Assembly (NCBI RefSeq): GCF_013266735.1
Contig: NZ_JABSNU010000009.1
Coordinates: 62,001 to 126,000, forward strand
Source of the DNA: Pedobacter foliorum
GTDB taxonomy: Bacteria; Bacteroidota; Bacteroidia; Sphingobacteriales; Sphingobacteriaceae
Length of the DNA: 64,000 bases
Direction of reading: 5' to 3'
In this document: positions 1-9,110 of the stretch, piece by piece
How the letters are laid out: the number at the start of each line of letters is the position of its first letter
Numbering within the stretch: position 1 is the stretch's first letter
Made by a program: the position numbers and the translations under genes
The notes under the pieces: generated by a model
Database searches by the model: none
Told to the model about the DNA's origin: nothing
Seen by the model: the letters and a program-made list of their open reading frames with translations, nothing else

Positions 1-84
1 TGGTGGTTGATTACAATAAATTCAGAGAGGTTTTCCAGAATTTCTCTAAAAAGAAAAGATTTAGAAATGAAGAGAGGCGTAAAA

Positions 85-2385
85 ATGAGACAACAAATTA
101 AATCCAGCTTATTTATACTTGCGTGTTTAGTTTTTGGCGCCTGTAGTAGTACCAAAAACCTTAAACCCGGAGAGATTTTATATACCGGCGCAGATATTAA
201 CATCAACCCTGATTCAACAGCAAAAATTGAGAATCAGAAAGAGGTTAAGGATATCTTGCTTGGTAAAACAAGGCCTAACCCCAATAAGTCGATTTTAGGA
301 GTAAAGTTTAAACTTGCCATGTATAACCTTGCCGGTGAGCCTAAAAAACCAAAAGGGATTAGGCATTGGTTACGCACAAAAGTTGGCGAACCACCGGTAC
401 TTTTAAGTGAGGTTAAAATACCATACAACAATGCCGTACTTAAAAGCTATTTGCTTAGTCAGGGCTATCTGCAATCTGAAGTAAATGGAGACACCGTTGT
501 TAAAGGAAAAAAGGGAAAAGCACTTTACACTGTAGTTACCGGTGAAAGGTATAAGATAAATAGTGTTGAATTTCCGAAAGACAGTACCGGTGTCGTTGCC
601 GCAATCAATCAGAATAAAGACAAAACTCTATTAAAGGTTGGCGACAACTATGATCTGGAGACTTATAAAAATGAACGAATCAGGATAGACAACGATTTAA
701 AGGAACGTGGATATTTTTACTTTAGTCCGGACTATTTAATTTTACAAGTAGACAGTACAGTTGGAAAGCATCTGGTAGACATCAGGATAAAAGTAAAAGA
801 CATTGCTCCTGATGCCGGCTTGAAACCTTATACCATTGAGAAGATTAACATCTACCCTAATTACTCTTTAAGAAGGGATAGCGCAATAAGGCACTCGATT
901 CCTGAAGTGTATAAGGATTTCAATATTTATGATTCGCGCCATACTTATAAATCGGGGTTATTTGACCGTTTGGTATTCTTTAAAAAAGATGAAACTTACA
1001 ATAGACGCGATCATAACCAATCTTTAAACAGAATGGTTAACATAGGAGTTTTCCAGAATGTAAAGGCAGAGTTTTTGCCAGTTGATAGTTTTAGAAACAA
1101 CAAACTAAACCTAAATATTTTCCTTACCCCATTAAAGAAAAACTCTCTTTCGTTTTCTCTTACAGGAACAAGTAAGTCCAATAACTTTGTTGGATCGGAA
1201 GCCAAGTTAACACAAACTACCCGTAACCTTTTTAGAGGTGGAGAGCAGTTAGATATAAGTGTGAGTGGTGGTTTTGAAACTCAGGTAAGCGGGCAGACAA
1301 GTGGATTAAACTCTTATTCTTTTACTACTGAGGCAAAACTTACTTTCCCAAGGTTTATCCTTCCCTTCTTTGATTTCAATAGTACCAATGCGTTTATACC
1401 TAAAACTGTTGCTTCATTATCTTACCAATCTTTAAACAGAGGATCTTTGTATAGCTTGAATTCAATTAAAGGAGAGTTTGGATATATTTGGAAAGAAAAC
1501 TTGTATAAAGAACATACGTTTAATCCGATCTCCATCAATTACGTAACATCTAGTGTAACAAATGACACAGCTAAAAGAGACAGCTTATACCTTGCCAACC
1601 CTGGTTTGAAAAACAATCTGGAAAGCCAATTCATTATAGGAAGTAATTATAACTTCACTTTTACCAACCAGATGGAAGATTTTAGAAGAAATAACATCTA
1701 CTTCAATGGAAGTTTGGAAACCGGAGGAAACGTTTGGGGTATGTTTGCAGGTAAAAATAAAGAGGGCAAAAAAACAGTACTTGGCATTCCAATTAATCAA
1801 TTTATAAGAGTTGAAGCTGATTTTAGAGATTATTATAAAATCACAAAGCGACTTATCTGGGCAAGTCGTTTAAATCTTGGCTATGGTTATGGCTATGGAA
1901 ACAGTACATCTATTCCATTTGTGCGCCAGTTCTTTGCCGGTGGTAGTAATGACATCAGGGCATTCCCTGCCAGATCATTAGGCCCGGGTTCGTTTAAGCA
2001 AAAGGATATAACTAACGGCCTTACAGACCAAAGTGGAGATGTAAAGGCAATGATCAACACCGAATTACGTTTTAAACTATTTAGTGTTCTGTACGGAGCA
2101 TTATTTGCAGACGCCGGTAACGTGTGGTTAAGAAAAGAAGATCCTGATAGGCCGGGGTCTGGATTTAATTTTAAAGATGCACTTGACGAAATTGCAGTAG
2201 GTACAGGTGCTGGTCTTCGAGTTGACGCCTCAATCTTTGTGATCCGCTTAGATGTAGCATTCCCTATCAGAAAACCTTATCTTGAACCAGGAAATCGTTG
2301 GGTAATAGATCAGGTAGATTTTGGAAGCAGTGCCTGGCGCAAAGAAAACTTAATTTATAACATAGGTATTGGATATCCTTTTTAG
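85..2385 (+). CDS. tamL: TamL-type BamA/TamA-family outer-membrane lipoprotein
   Basis: This is a barrel protein of the Omp85 superfamily, of the lipidated Bacteroidota type thought to work with TamB in outer-membrane or envelope assembly. I place the start at 85. From there the protein has a lipoprotein signal ending LVFGAC (Cys20). The frame is open back to 7, but that extension has no signal character. An AGAGAGG tract lies just before 85. The N-terminal half carries POTRA-like segments (YKINSVEFPKD, YTIEKINIYPN). The C-terminal half is a beta-barrel with the surface-antigen features FFAGGSNDIRAFPARSLGPG, and it ends in a terminal aromatic (GIGYPF). The length, about 766 residues, is usual for the family. 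It is followed after 8 bases by the YihY gene, probably in one operon. Confidence 0.85.
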   Translation: MRQQIKSSLFILACLVFGACSSTKNLKPGEILYTGADININPDSTAKIENQKEVKDILLGKTRPNPNKSILGVKFKLAMYNLAGEPKKPKGIRHWLRTKVGEPPVLLSEVKIPYNNAVLKSYLLSQGYLQSEVNGDTVVKGKKGKALYTVVTGERYKINSVEFPKDSTGVVAAINQNKDKTLLKVGDNYDLETYKNERIRIDNDLKERGYFYFSPDYLILQVDSTVGKHLVDIRIKVKDIAPDAGLKPYTIEKINIYPNYSLRRDSAIRHSIPEVYKDFNIYDSRHTYKSGLFDRLVFFKKDETYNRRDHNQSLNRMVNIGVFQNVKAEFLPVDSFRNNKLNLNIFLTPLKKNSLSFSLTGTSKSNNFVGSEAKLTQTTRNLFRGGEQLDISVSGGFETQVSGQTSGLNSYSFTTEAKLTFPRFILPFFDFNSTNAFIPKTVASLSYQSLNRGSLYSLNSIKGEFGYIWKENLYKEHTFNPISINYVTSSVTNDTAKRDSLYLANPGLKNNLESQFIIGSNYNFTFTNQMEDFRRNNIYFNGSLETGGNVWGMFAGKNKEGKKTVLGIPINQFIRVEADFRDYYKITKRLIWASRLNLGYGYGYGNSTSIPFVRQFFAGGSNDIRAFPARSLGPGSFKQKDITNGLTDQSGDVKAMINTELRFKLFSVLYGALFADAGNVWLRKEDPDRPGSGFNFKDALDEIAVGTGAGLRVDASIFVIRLDVAFPIRKPYLEPGNRWVIDQVDFGSSAWRKENLIYNIGIGYPF

Positions 2386-2393
2386 TATTAATT

Positions 2394-3431
2394 ATGACAT
2401 TTTTAAAAAAAGCTATTCACTTTGTTAAGGCAACAACGCATTTATTTATAGCTGCCGGAAAAGGGTTTATGGAAGATAGGGTAATGAAGCTGAGCGCTGC
2501 ACTAGCCTACTACACCATCTTTTCTCTTACTCCTCTTATCATCATTATCATTGCCGCAGCCAGTCTGTTTTTAGGTGGCGACATTGCTCATACGGTGGAG
2601 TATGCTGCTGATGGATCGGTTAAAGCATATAAGATGGATCCGAGAGAAGAGCTTTTCTCTGAAATACAAGATTTAGTTGGCCCCGAAGCCACTGCTCAGT
2701 TAAAGTCATTTGTAAAACAATCTAACGTTTCTGGCAGAAGTACTCTGGGATTAATTATAGGCATCACCACGCTTATTATTGGTGCCACCGCTATGTTTAT
2801 AGAGATTCAGGATAGTATTAACCTGATCTGGAAAGTAAAGGCTGTGCCGAAAAAGGGCTGGAAGAAGCTAATTACCAACAGGCTGCTCTCCTTTTCACTA
2901 ATTGCATCACTAGGATTTTTACTGCTCGTCTCCCTCGTTATAAACAGCGTTGTAGTTGGTATAGGTGACAAGCTTGTGGGCCTTGCCTCTAAGGTTGGGG
3001 TTGAAAAGGTATCTGAACTTTTTATGCTAATCCTAACCAATGCCTTAACACTAGCTGTTGTGACCTGCATCTTTGCAATCATCTTTAAAGTGCTGCCAGA
3101 TGTAGATTTAAAATGGAAACCGGCAATTGTCGGCGCCTTATTTACTGCACTACTTTTCAGCTTGGGCAAATATGTAATTGGAATTTACATTGAAAGAGGC
3201 AATCCTGCTTCGGCTTTTGGCGCTGCTAGTTCCATCATTGTAATTCTTCTTTGGATCTATTATACCTCTATCATCTTGTATTTTGGCGCTGAATTTACTC
3301 AGGCTTATGCAGAAAGATACGCTAAAGGTATTGCCCCAAGTAAGTATGCAGTGCATACTAAAATTGTAGTAGTGGAAAAAAAGGTGGATGTGTTACCACC
3401 TCAACATCCGGAAGATACAAAGATAACCTGA
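2394..3431 (+). CDS. YihY/virulence factor BrkB family membrane protein
   Basis: This 345-residue inner-membrane protein has about six hydrophobic segments and the family hallmark near its start (MKLSAALAYYTIFSLTPLIII). The segment ASAFGAASSIIVILLWIYYTSIILYFGAEFTQAYAER is the typical C-terminal end of the domain. The N-terminus is cytosolic and there is a short charged tail. The molecular function of this family is not settled; the old name RNase BN was wrong. It starts 8 bases after tamL, so co-transcription is likely. Its stop codon lies only 9 bases from the stop of the convergent histidine kinase, with no hairpin between them. Confidence 0.85.
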   Translation: MTFLKKAIHFVKATTHLFIAAGKGFMEDRVMKLSAALAYYTIFSLTPLIIIIIAAASLFLGGDIAHTVEYAADGSVKAYKMDPREELFSEIQDLVGPEATAQLKSFVKQSNVSGRSTLGLIIGITTLIIGATAMFIEIQDSINLIWKVKAVPKKGWKKLITNRLLSFSLIASLGFLLLVSLVINSVVVGIGDKLVGLASKVGVEKVSELFMLILTNALTLAVVTCIFAIIFKVLPDVDLKWKPAIVGALFTALLFSLGKYVIGIYIERGNPASAFGAASSIIVILLWIYYTSIILYFGAEFTQAYAERYAKGIAPSKYAVHTKIVVVEKKVDVLPPQHPEDTKIT

Positions 3432-3440
3432 CAGGGCTAG

Positions 3441-5561
3441 TTATATGTATTTAATCATCTGATCCATCAGCTCCTTCTCTAAGAACGGCTTTAATACCAG
3501 ATCATTCATTCCTGCTTTTAAATAGGCTTCCCTGTTCTCCTGCATTACGTGAGCTGTTATTCCTAAAATTGGAATTCTAGACTTTGTAAAATCTCCATTG
3601 TACCTGATTTCGTGTGTAAGCTCTACCCCACCCATTACAGGCATTTGAATGTCAGTTAGAATAATATCGTAATCCTTTTTCTTGTATAATTCCAGTGCTT
3701 GCTTTCCATCATAAGCAGAATCGTATTCCATTTTCCACCTTTTCAGTATTGTTTGAACCAGTAGAATGTTCATTTTATTATCGTCGACTAGTAGCACTCT
3801 TTTTCCTGCCAATTCCCCAACACCAGACACTCCTACATTAACACGTTGTTCCTGCTCGAATTCTGAAATAAGATAAGGGATTTCAAAACTAAATACTGAA
3901 CCCTTACCAAGTACACTGCTTACATTTATTTTACCGCCTTGCAGTTCTACTATCTTTTTACAAATTGCCAGCCCTAAGCCTGTTCCCTGAAGCTGTGTTT
4001 TAGCGGATGAATAGATTTGTGAAAATTCAAGAAATATTACCTCTAGATCTTCTTTAGCCATGCCTATTCCGGTATCTTCTACTTGTGCTTTTAACACTGC
4101 CTGTTTTTTCCCATCTAACACCAACTGAACCCTAAGCGTTATCTTTCCTCTTTTAGTAAATTTAATGGCATTGGTTAACAGATTCATAACAACCTGTTTT
4201 AAGCGAAGACGATCGCCAATTAAGTGAACATTTTTATCGATAGATATTTTATTCTCTAAGTGCAACCCCTTGTTCTCAGCAAGAACATTCATACTGTGAA
4301 AAACTTCAGCAATCTCTAATTCTGGAGAGAAGGGTTCAGACTCGATATTTATTTTACCAACTTCGTATTTAGAAAAATCAAGAATCTCATTAACCAATTC
4401 CAATAGCATTTCTGAGGAATTCCGAATGGCATCTACCTGCTCCTGCTGCTCCTCATTCAGGTCACTCTTGCCAAGTTGCTCAGAAAATCCAACTACTGAA
4501 TTTAATGGAGTTCTTATCTCATGGCTCATATTAGCAAGGAAACGACTTTTTGAATGTGAATCCTGAGCTGCCAGGCTATTCATACTAATTAACTGGCTTT
4601 CATTTTTATAAAGCTTATAAAGATTGTATAGTATAATGATGGCCAAACTAACTAACAATAATGCATCTATTAGTTCCATTCCACTTAATGCCTTAAGTTC
4701 TCCTTCAAGCTCTTCTCCTAAGGTTACTCTGCGTTTGCTAATATATTCAATATCATTTCGCTTGAAGTCTTTTAGTACCGTAATGATATCTTGGATCAAT
4801 TTATTGTTTAAAAGCAAAATCGCTTGTTCGTTAGTCTTTATCTTATTGTTATTAGCATAAAGCTTACGATAATATGCTTCTACTTCGTCCAGTAATTTAT
4901 TATTGAAATTTGTAACCTCATTTACAACGCCTTCATTTTTAGTTGTCTTAACAATTGTAACTGTACTATCCTTAGAGCCCTTATTGGAAATTGCGTCTGC
5001 CAGTCTACCAAAGAATTTTTTACGTGGAGCTATGGCTTGCTTAATGGTATCTACCGTTGCAACTGTTTTAAACTTTTTCTTTATTGAATTGAGGTTAATT
5101 TTTGCCTTAGCTCGGTTTTCTTCCAAACCAAGTTTAGAGAATCCGGCGAACAAGCTATCTGTTAACCGCCTAAGTTTCAAATAGCTTTCTGTCTTTAGTT
5201 TTTTTTCATTTACAAGGCCTTTTAAATCCTTACGCTTTACATCATTCTCTTCTTGCTTATTCAGGTCATTTAAAAGAAATGAAATTCGTTGAATTCCTTT
5301 TGAGAATTGATTGAGGTAATACTTGTCGGCAGTTACCGCATACATACGCGAATTGTTCTCTGCCTGATAGAGAATATAAATGCAGCTATCTACTTCGGAA
5401 TAGCTCTTTTGAAGAGTTGTTAGTTTCGCAATATCCCCCTTAAGCCCATTAACTTTGTTGTTACGAAGGTATAATAGAAAGGCATAGGTAAATAATGCAA
5501 TTATTAAAAAGGCTACTACAAAGTAACGAAATGGATCTCTTCTCTTAGCGTTGAACGGCAT
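3441..5561 (-). CDS. Membrane hybrid sensor histidine kinase/response regulator
   Basis: This 706-residue protein has two membrane segments (about 12-32 and 297-317) that flank a 265-residue, mostly helical periplasmic sensor. The HisKA domain has phospho-acceptor His347 in NMSHEIRTP. The HATPase domain has an N-box at Asn464 and G-boxes at DTGIGM and GTGLGL. The C-terminal receiver has Asp637 as phosphorylation site and Lys691. No HPt or DNA-binding domain is present, so the output must go to another protein. The free-standing receiver at 15866 is one possible partner, but this is only a guess. The gene is monocistronic, and a perfect palindrome lies just upstream of its start. The ligand is unknown. 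Confidence 0.88.
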   Translation of the reverse strand: MPFNAKRRDPFRYFVVAFLIIALFTYAFLLYLRNNKVNGLKGDIAKLTTLQKSYSEVDSCIYILYQAENNSRMYAVTADKYYLNQFSKGIQRISFLLNDLNKQEENDVKRKDLKGLVNEKKLKTESYLKLRRLTDSLFAGFSKLGLEENRAKAKINLNSIKKKFKTVATVDTIKQAIAPRKKFFGRLADAISNKGSKDSTVTIVKTTKNEGVVNEVTNFNNKLLDEVEAYYRKLYANNNKIKTNEQAILLLNNKLIQDIITVLKDFKRNDIEYISKRRVTLGEELEGELKALSGMELIDALLLVSLAIIILYNLYKLYKNESQLISMNSLAAQDSHSKSRFLANMSHEIRTPLNSVVGFSEQLGKSDLNEEQQEQVDAIRNSSEMLLELVNEILDFSKYEVGKINIESEPFSPELEIAEVFHSMNVLAENKGLHLENKISIDKNVHLIGDRLRLKQVVMNLLTNAIKFTKRGKITLRVQLVLDGKKQAVLKAQVEDTGIGMAKEDLEVIFLEFSQIYSSAKTQLQGTGLGLAICKKIVELQGGKINVSSVLGKGSVFSFEIPYLISEFEQEQRVNVGVSGVGELAGKRVLLVDDNKMNILLVQTILKRWKMEYDSAYDGKQALELYKKKDYDIILTDIQMPVMGGVELTHEIRYNGDFTKSRIPILGITAHVMQENREAYLKAGMNDLVLKPFLEKELMDQMIKYI

Positions 5562-5575
5562 ATGATTTAATTATG

Positions 5576-5593
5576 CTGTAGTTATAACTACAG
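5576..5593. promoter_or_regulatory. Perfect 18-bp palindrome upstream of the histidine kinase
   Basis: CTGTAGTTA is followed directly by its reverse complement TAACTACAG, 14 bases upstream of the kinase start codon. A perfect dyad at this place is typical of an operator for a dimeric regulator, or it could form a hairpin at the 5' end of the mRNA. I see no second copy in the window. Confidence 0.35.
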
Positions 5594-5680
5594 GATTTAT
5601 CAAATAATTATATCAAGAGGGATCTGATTGGAGTACAATAATAAACCAAAAATTTCAAATAACCGATACTTTAATGAATC

Positions 5681-7582
5681 TTAAGCAACATCTTGTGTTG
5701 TTTCGTCAGATTCATCTACTGCAACAACTTCTTCAATAGCCAATTCTTCTATTGTATCTTTTTCTACTCTAAGGTTTCTGATGATATGCTGCTGTCTATC
5801 TGGAGTGTTTTTACCCATATAGTACTCCAATAAGTTTTTGATCGTCTGATCTTTAAGGATTACAGGATCTAACCTGATATCCTTACCTATAAATAAGCCA
5901 AACTCATCAGGAGAGATTTCACCTAATCCTTTAAATCGGGTAATTTCGGGCTTATTGCCAAGCTTCTCAATTGCACGTTTTCTTTCATCATCGCTATAGC
6001 AGTAAATAGTTTCCTTTTTATTACGTACTCTAAACAATGGCGTTTGTAAGATGTAAACATGGCCTGCACGTACAAGATCAGGGAAAAACTGAAGGAAAAA
6101 GGTCATCATTAACAGCCTGATGTGCATACCATCCACATCGGCATCCGTAGCGATTACGATGTTGTTATAGTGCAACCCTTCCAAACCATCCTCAATATTT
6201 AGCGCATGCTGAAGTAAGTTGAACTCTTCATTTTCATAAACCACTTTTTTAGTAAGCTCATAACAATTTAGGGGTTTACCTTTAAGACTAAAAACAGCCT
6301 GGCAATCCACATCTCTGGATTTGGTAATTGAACCTGAAGCAGAATCACCCTCGGTGATAAACAAGGTAGTTTCGTATCTTTTATCGTGGTTACTGTTAAA
6401 GTGAACTTTACAGTCTCTAAGTTTCTTGTTGTGTAGGGATGCTTTTTTCGCTCTGTCGTTAGCCAGTTTCTTGATGCCGGCAATATCTTTACGTTCTCTT
6501 TCAGATTGTAATATTCTTTTTAGCAATGCATCAGATACATCTGAATGTTTGTGCAGGTAATCATCAAGCTCCTTTTTAACAAAATCGTTAATGAAGGTTC
6601 TCACAGAAGGTCCATCTGGCCCCATATTCTGTGACCCAAGCTTGGTTTTAGTCTGCGATTCAAACACAGGCTCTTGCACCCTAACAGAAATAGCAGCTAT
6701 AATTGACGCCCTGATATCAGAAGCATCATATTCTTTTTTATAGAACTCTCTGATCGTTTTCACTACAGCCTCGCGGAATGCAGCCTGGTGTGTACCACCT
6801 TGGGTAGTATGCTGACCATTAACAAAAGAGTGATAATCCTCTCCATATTGCTGGCCGTGAGTCATTGCAATCTCAATATCATTACCTATTAAGTGAATAA
6901 TGGGATAACGCAATTCTTCGGCTTTATTAAATTTAGAAAGTAAGTCGTATAACCCTCTTTCTGAGAAATATTTTTGATTATTGAAGTTAACAGTAAGCCC
7001 TGTATTCAGGAACACATAGTTCCAGATCATGCTTTCTACAAAATCTGGTATATAATGGTAATTTCTGAAAATAGTTTCATCCGGATAAAAAGTAATTGCA
7101 GTACCATTACGTTGAGTAGTGTCAATAATGTCGTTTTCTAAAACAACTTCACCTTTAGAGAATTCTACTTTTTTCGTTTTTCCATCACGATAAGATTGAA
7201 CCACAAAATTAGTAGAAAGTGCATTTACTGCTTTAGTACCCACACCATTTAATCCTACCGATTTTTGGAATGCATTGCTATCGTATTTACCACCGGTATT
7301 TATTTTAGAAACACAATCTATTACTTTACCCAATGGAATACCCCTACCGTAATCCCTTACATTCACTTTATGTTCGGATACGGTAATTTCAATTGTCCTG
7401 CCAGAGCCCATTACAAACTCATCTATTGAGTTATCCACAATCTCTTTAAGCAAAACATAAATCCCATCATCCTGCGCAGATCCATCACCCAGTTTACCAA
7501 TGTACATACCGGGACGTAATCTGATGTGCTCTTTCCAGTCGAGGGAGCGTATACTATCTTCGTTATAATTCGGTTCAGCCAT
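5681..7582 (-). CDS. parE: DNA topoisomerase IV subunit B
   Basis: This is the ATPase and TOPRIM subunit of a type IIA topoisomerase, which decatenates and relaxes DNA in the cytoplasm together with subunit A. The GHKL ATPase site is intact: Glu47 and Asn51 in LKEIVDNSIDE, DYGRGIP at 77-83, VGLNGVGTKAVN at 109-120, and the QTKTKLG loop at 310-316. TOPRIM residues are EGDSASG at 411-417 and DADVDG at 480-485. The length of 633 residues and lack of the long GyrB insertions favour ParE over GyrB. No parC is next to it: the downstream neighbour is the histidine kinase and the upstream neighbour is a divergent permease. Confidence 0.9.
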   Translation of the reverse strand: MAEPNYNEDSIRSLDWKEHIRLRPGMYIGKLGDGSAQDDGIYVLLKEIVDNSIDEFVMGSGRTIEITVSEHKVNVRDYGRGIPLGKVIDCVSKINTGGKYDSNAFQKSVGLNGVGTKAVNALSTNFVVQSYRDGKTKKVEFSKGEVVLENDIIDTTQRNGTAITFYPDETIFRNYHYIPDFVESMIWNYVFLNTGLTVNFNNQKYFSERGLYDLLSKFNKAEELRYPIIHLIGNDIEIAMTHGQQYGEDYHSFVNGQHTTQGGTHQAAFREAVVKTIREFYKKEYDASDIRASIIAAISVRVQEPVFESQTKTKLGSQNMGPDGPSVRTFINDFVKKELDDYLHKHSDVSDALLKRILQSERERKDIAGIKKLANDRAKKASLHNKKLRDCKVHFNSNHDKRYETTLFITEGDSASGSITKSRDVDCQAVFSLKGKPLNCYELTKKVVYENEEFNLLQHALNIEDGLEGLHYNNIVIATDADVDGMHIRLLMMTFFLQFFPDLVRAGHVYILQTPLFRVRNKKETIYCYSDDERKRAIEKLGNKPEITRFKGLGEISPDEFGLFIGKDIRLDPVILKDQTIKNLLEYYMGKNTPDRQQHIIRNLRVEKDTIEELAIEEVVAVDESDETTQDVA

Positions 7583-7601
7583 AATGTAAGTGAGTATAAT
7601 G

Positions 7602-7609
7602 CAAAAATA
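7602..7609 (-). promoter_or_regulatory. Candidate -7 element for parE
   Basis: Read leftward, the bases are TATTTTTG, a perfect match to the Bacteroidota -7 consensus TAnnTTTG. It lies 20 bases before the parE ATG, so transcription would begin about 14 bases upstream of the start codon. The -33 TTG is not well conserved. Confidence 0.4.
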
Positions 7610-7713
7610 CGATAATGCAGTAAATTTACTCGAATAAGCTGGGGAATCAATTACAAAGTTTCAACAAATGCACATTTTCATGTATATTCAAATAAATTAA
7701 ATCCAGATTTAAT

Positions 7714-9057
7714 ATGCGACCTGAAAAACAGCTCTCCATGCTTGACTTGTCAATGATCGTTGTAAGTCTGGTGATCGGGATGGGCATCTTCCGCACCCCC
7801 GTTAACGTGGCAGCAGGAGCGCAAATACCAGAACTGTTTTTCTTAGCTTGGATAGCTGGTGGGTTAATTGCTTTATGTGGAGCCTTAACTTATGCCGAAA
7901 TTGGATCCCGCTTTCCGGTTACCGGAGGTTACTACAAAATATTCTCTGCATTTTATCATCCTTCCATTGCATTTGCCATCAACTGCATTATAGTAGTTTC
8001 AAACGCCGCGTCGGTTGCAGGTGTTTCCATTATTGGGGCTGAATATTTAAGTAAAATCATTTTGCCGCTAGAGATGCAGACGGAGTTTTCGAGGATCGCA
8101 ATTGCGGCTGTTTCTATTGGCCTGTTTTATTTCATCAACTTATTAGGCTTAAAAGTTAGTTCCAAAGCACAAAACATCCTTTCTTTAGTGAAGATTGGTA
8201 TGGTGCTAGCATTAATTGGCGCTATATTTATGGGCCCTGCAGCACACTCTGCTCCCTCAGTTTTCAACACATCTACCGGTGCAGCACCCACTTTATTTGA
8301 TTATGGTAAGGCTTTAGGCATTTGCTTAATTGCAATCTCCTTTACCTTTGGCGGATACCAACAAACTATAAACTTTGGTGGCGAAACAAAATCACCGGGC
8401 AAAGTTATACCTCGTGCAATTATTACCGGCTTATCTGTCATTTTTGTACTCTATCTGGCAATTAATTACGCGTATGTAAGAGTTATAGGATTTGAACAGC
8501 TAAAAACAGCCGAAAGCATTGCGGCGATACTAGCAGGAAAGATCTTTGGACCAATAGGCTTTACCGTTTTATCCGGTTTAATTTACCTTTCTGTTTTGGG
8601 GTATGTAAATGTCAACTTATTAAGCAATCCACGGGCTATGTTTGCCATGGGCGAAGAGAAAGCATTACCGGCAATCTTTACCAAAAAGAATAAAAAAACA
8701 GATGTGATGTTCGTAAGCTTAACTGTATTTACCATCATCTCAATAAGCACTTTATTTTATGCCCAAACCTTTGATAAGATTTTAAATTACACTATATTTT
8801 TAGATTGTATTGGTATGGCTACTTCGGCCGCCACCATATTCTTTTTAAGGAAGCGGACTGCACACCTTGATAAGAAAACCATTTACAGCATGAGCCTTTA
8901 TCCGCTAATGCCATTAATATTTATTGCTGCCTATTTGTTCGTGGCAATTAGTATTTATGTTGATGATCCGGAGGCAGCAATAAATGGGCTATTGATATTT
9001 GCCTGCTTTATCATTGTATATTTCGTAAACCGATTGTACCGTAAAAACCGAACGTAG
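7714..9057 (+). CDS. APC-family amino acid permease
   Basis: This 447-residue inner-membrane carrier has about 12 hydrophobic segments. The first contains the APC signature GMGIFRTPVNVAAGA, with a glycine-rich break in TM1 of the kind that holds the substrate amino group. TM2-3 carries ALTYAEIGSRFPVTGGYYKIF, as in the L-type and basic amino acid exchangers. It is expected to bring in amino acids by proton symport or by exchange. The substrate cannot be read from the sequence. It is divergent from parE and is followed 53 bases later by a second transporter on the same strand. Confidence 0.8.
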   Translation: MRPEKQLSMLDLSMIVVSLVIGMGIFRTPVNVAAGAQIPELFFLAWIAGGLIALCGALTYAEIGSRFPVTGGYYKIFSAFYHPSIAFAINCIIVVSNAASVAGVSIIGAEYLSKIILPLEMQTEFSRIAIAAVSIGLFYFINLLGLKVSSKAQNILSLVKIGMVLALIGAIFMGPAAHSAPSVFNTSTGAAPTLFDYGKALGICLIAISFTFGGYQQTINFGGETKSPGKVIPRAIITGLSVIFVLYLAINYAYVRVIGFEQLKTAESIAAILAGKIFGPIGFTVLSGLIYLSVLGYVNVNLLSNPRAMFAMGEEKALPAIFTKKNKKTDVMFVSLTVFTIISISTLFYAQTFDKILNYTIFLDCIGMATSAATIFFLRKRTAHLDKKTIYSMSLYPLMPLIFIAAYLFVAISIYVDDPEAAINGLLIFACFIIVYFVNRLYRKNRT

Positions 9058-9110
9058 AAAGCAGTATAACAACCAGAATTAACAAGCTCAATCCATTACC
9101 CTATTATAAG

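Noticed and set aside
7..84. N-terminal extension of the tamL frame
   Set aside because: The lipoprotein signal must be at the N-terminus, which requires the ATG at 85.
3432..3440. Terminator expected between convergent yihY and the histidine kinase
   Set aside because: The 9-bp space holds no hairpin; any termination must occur inside the opposite gene.
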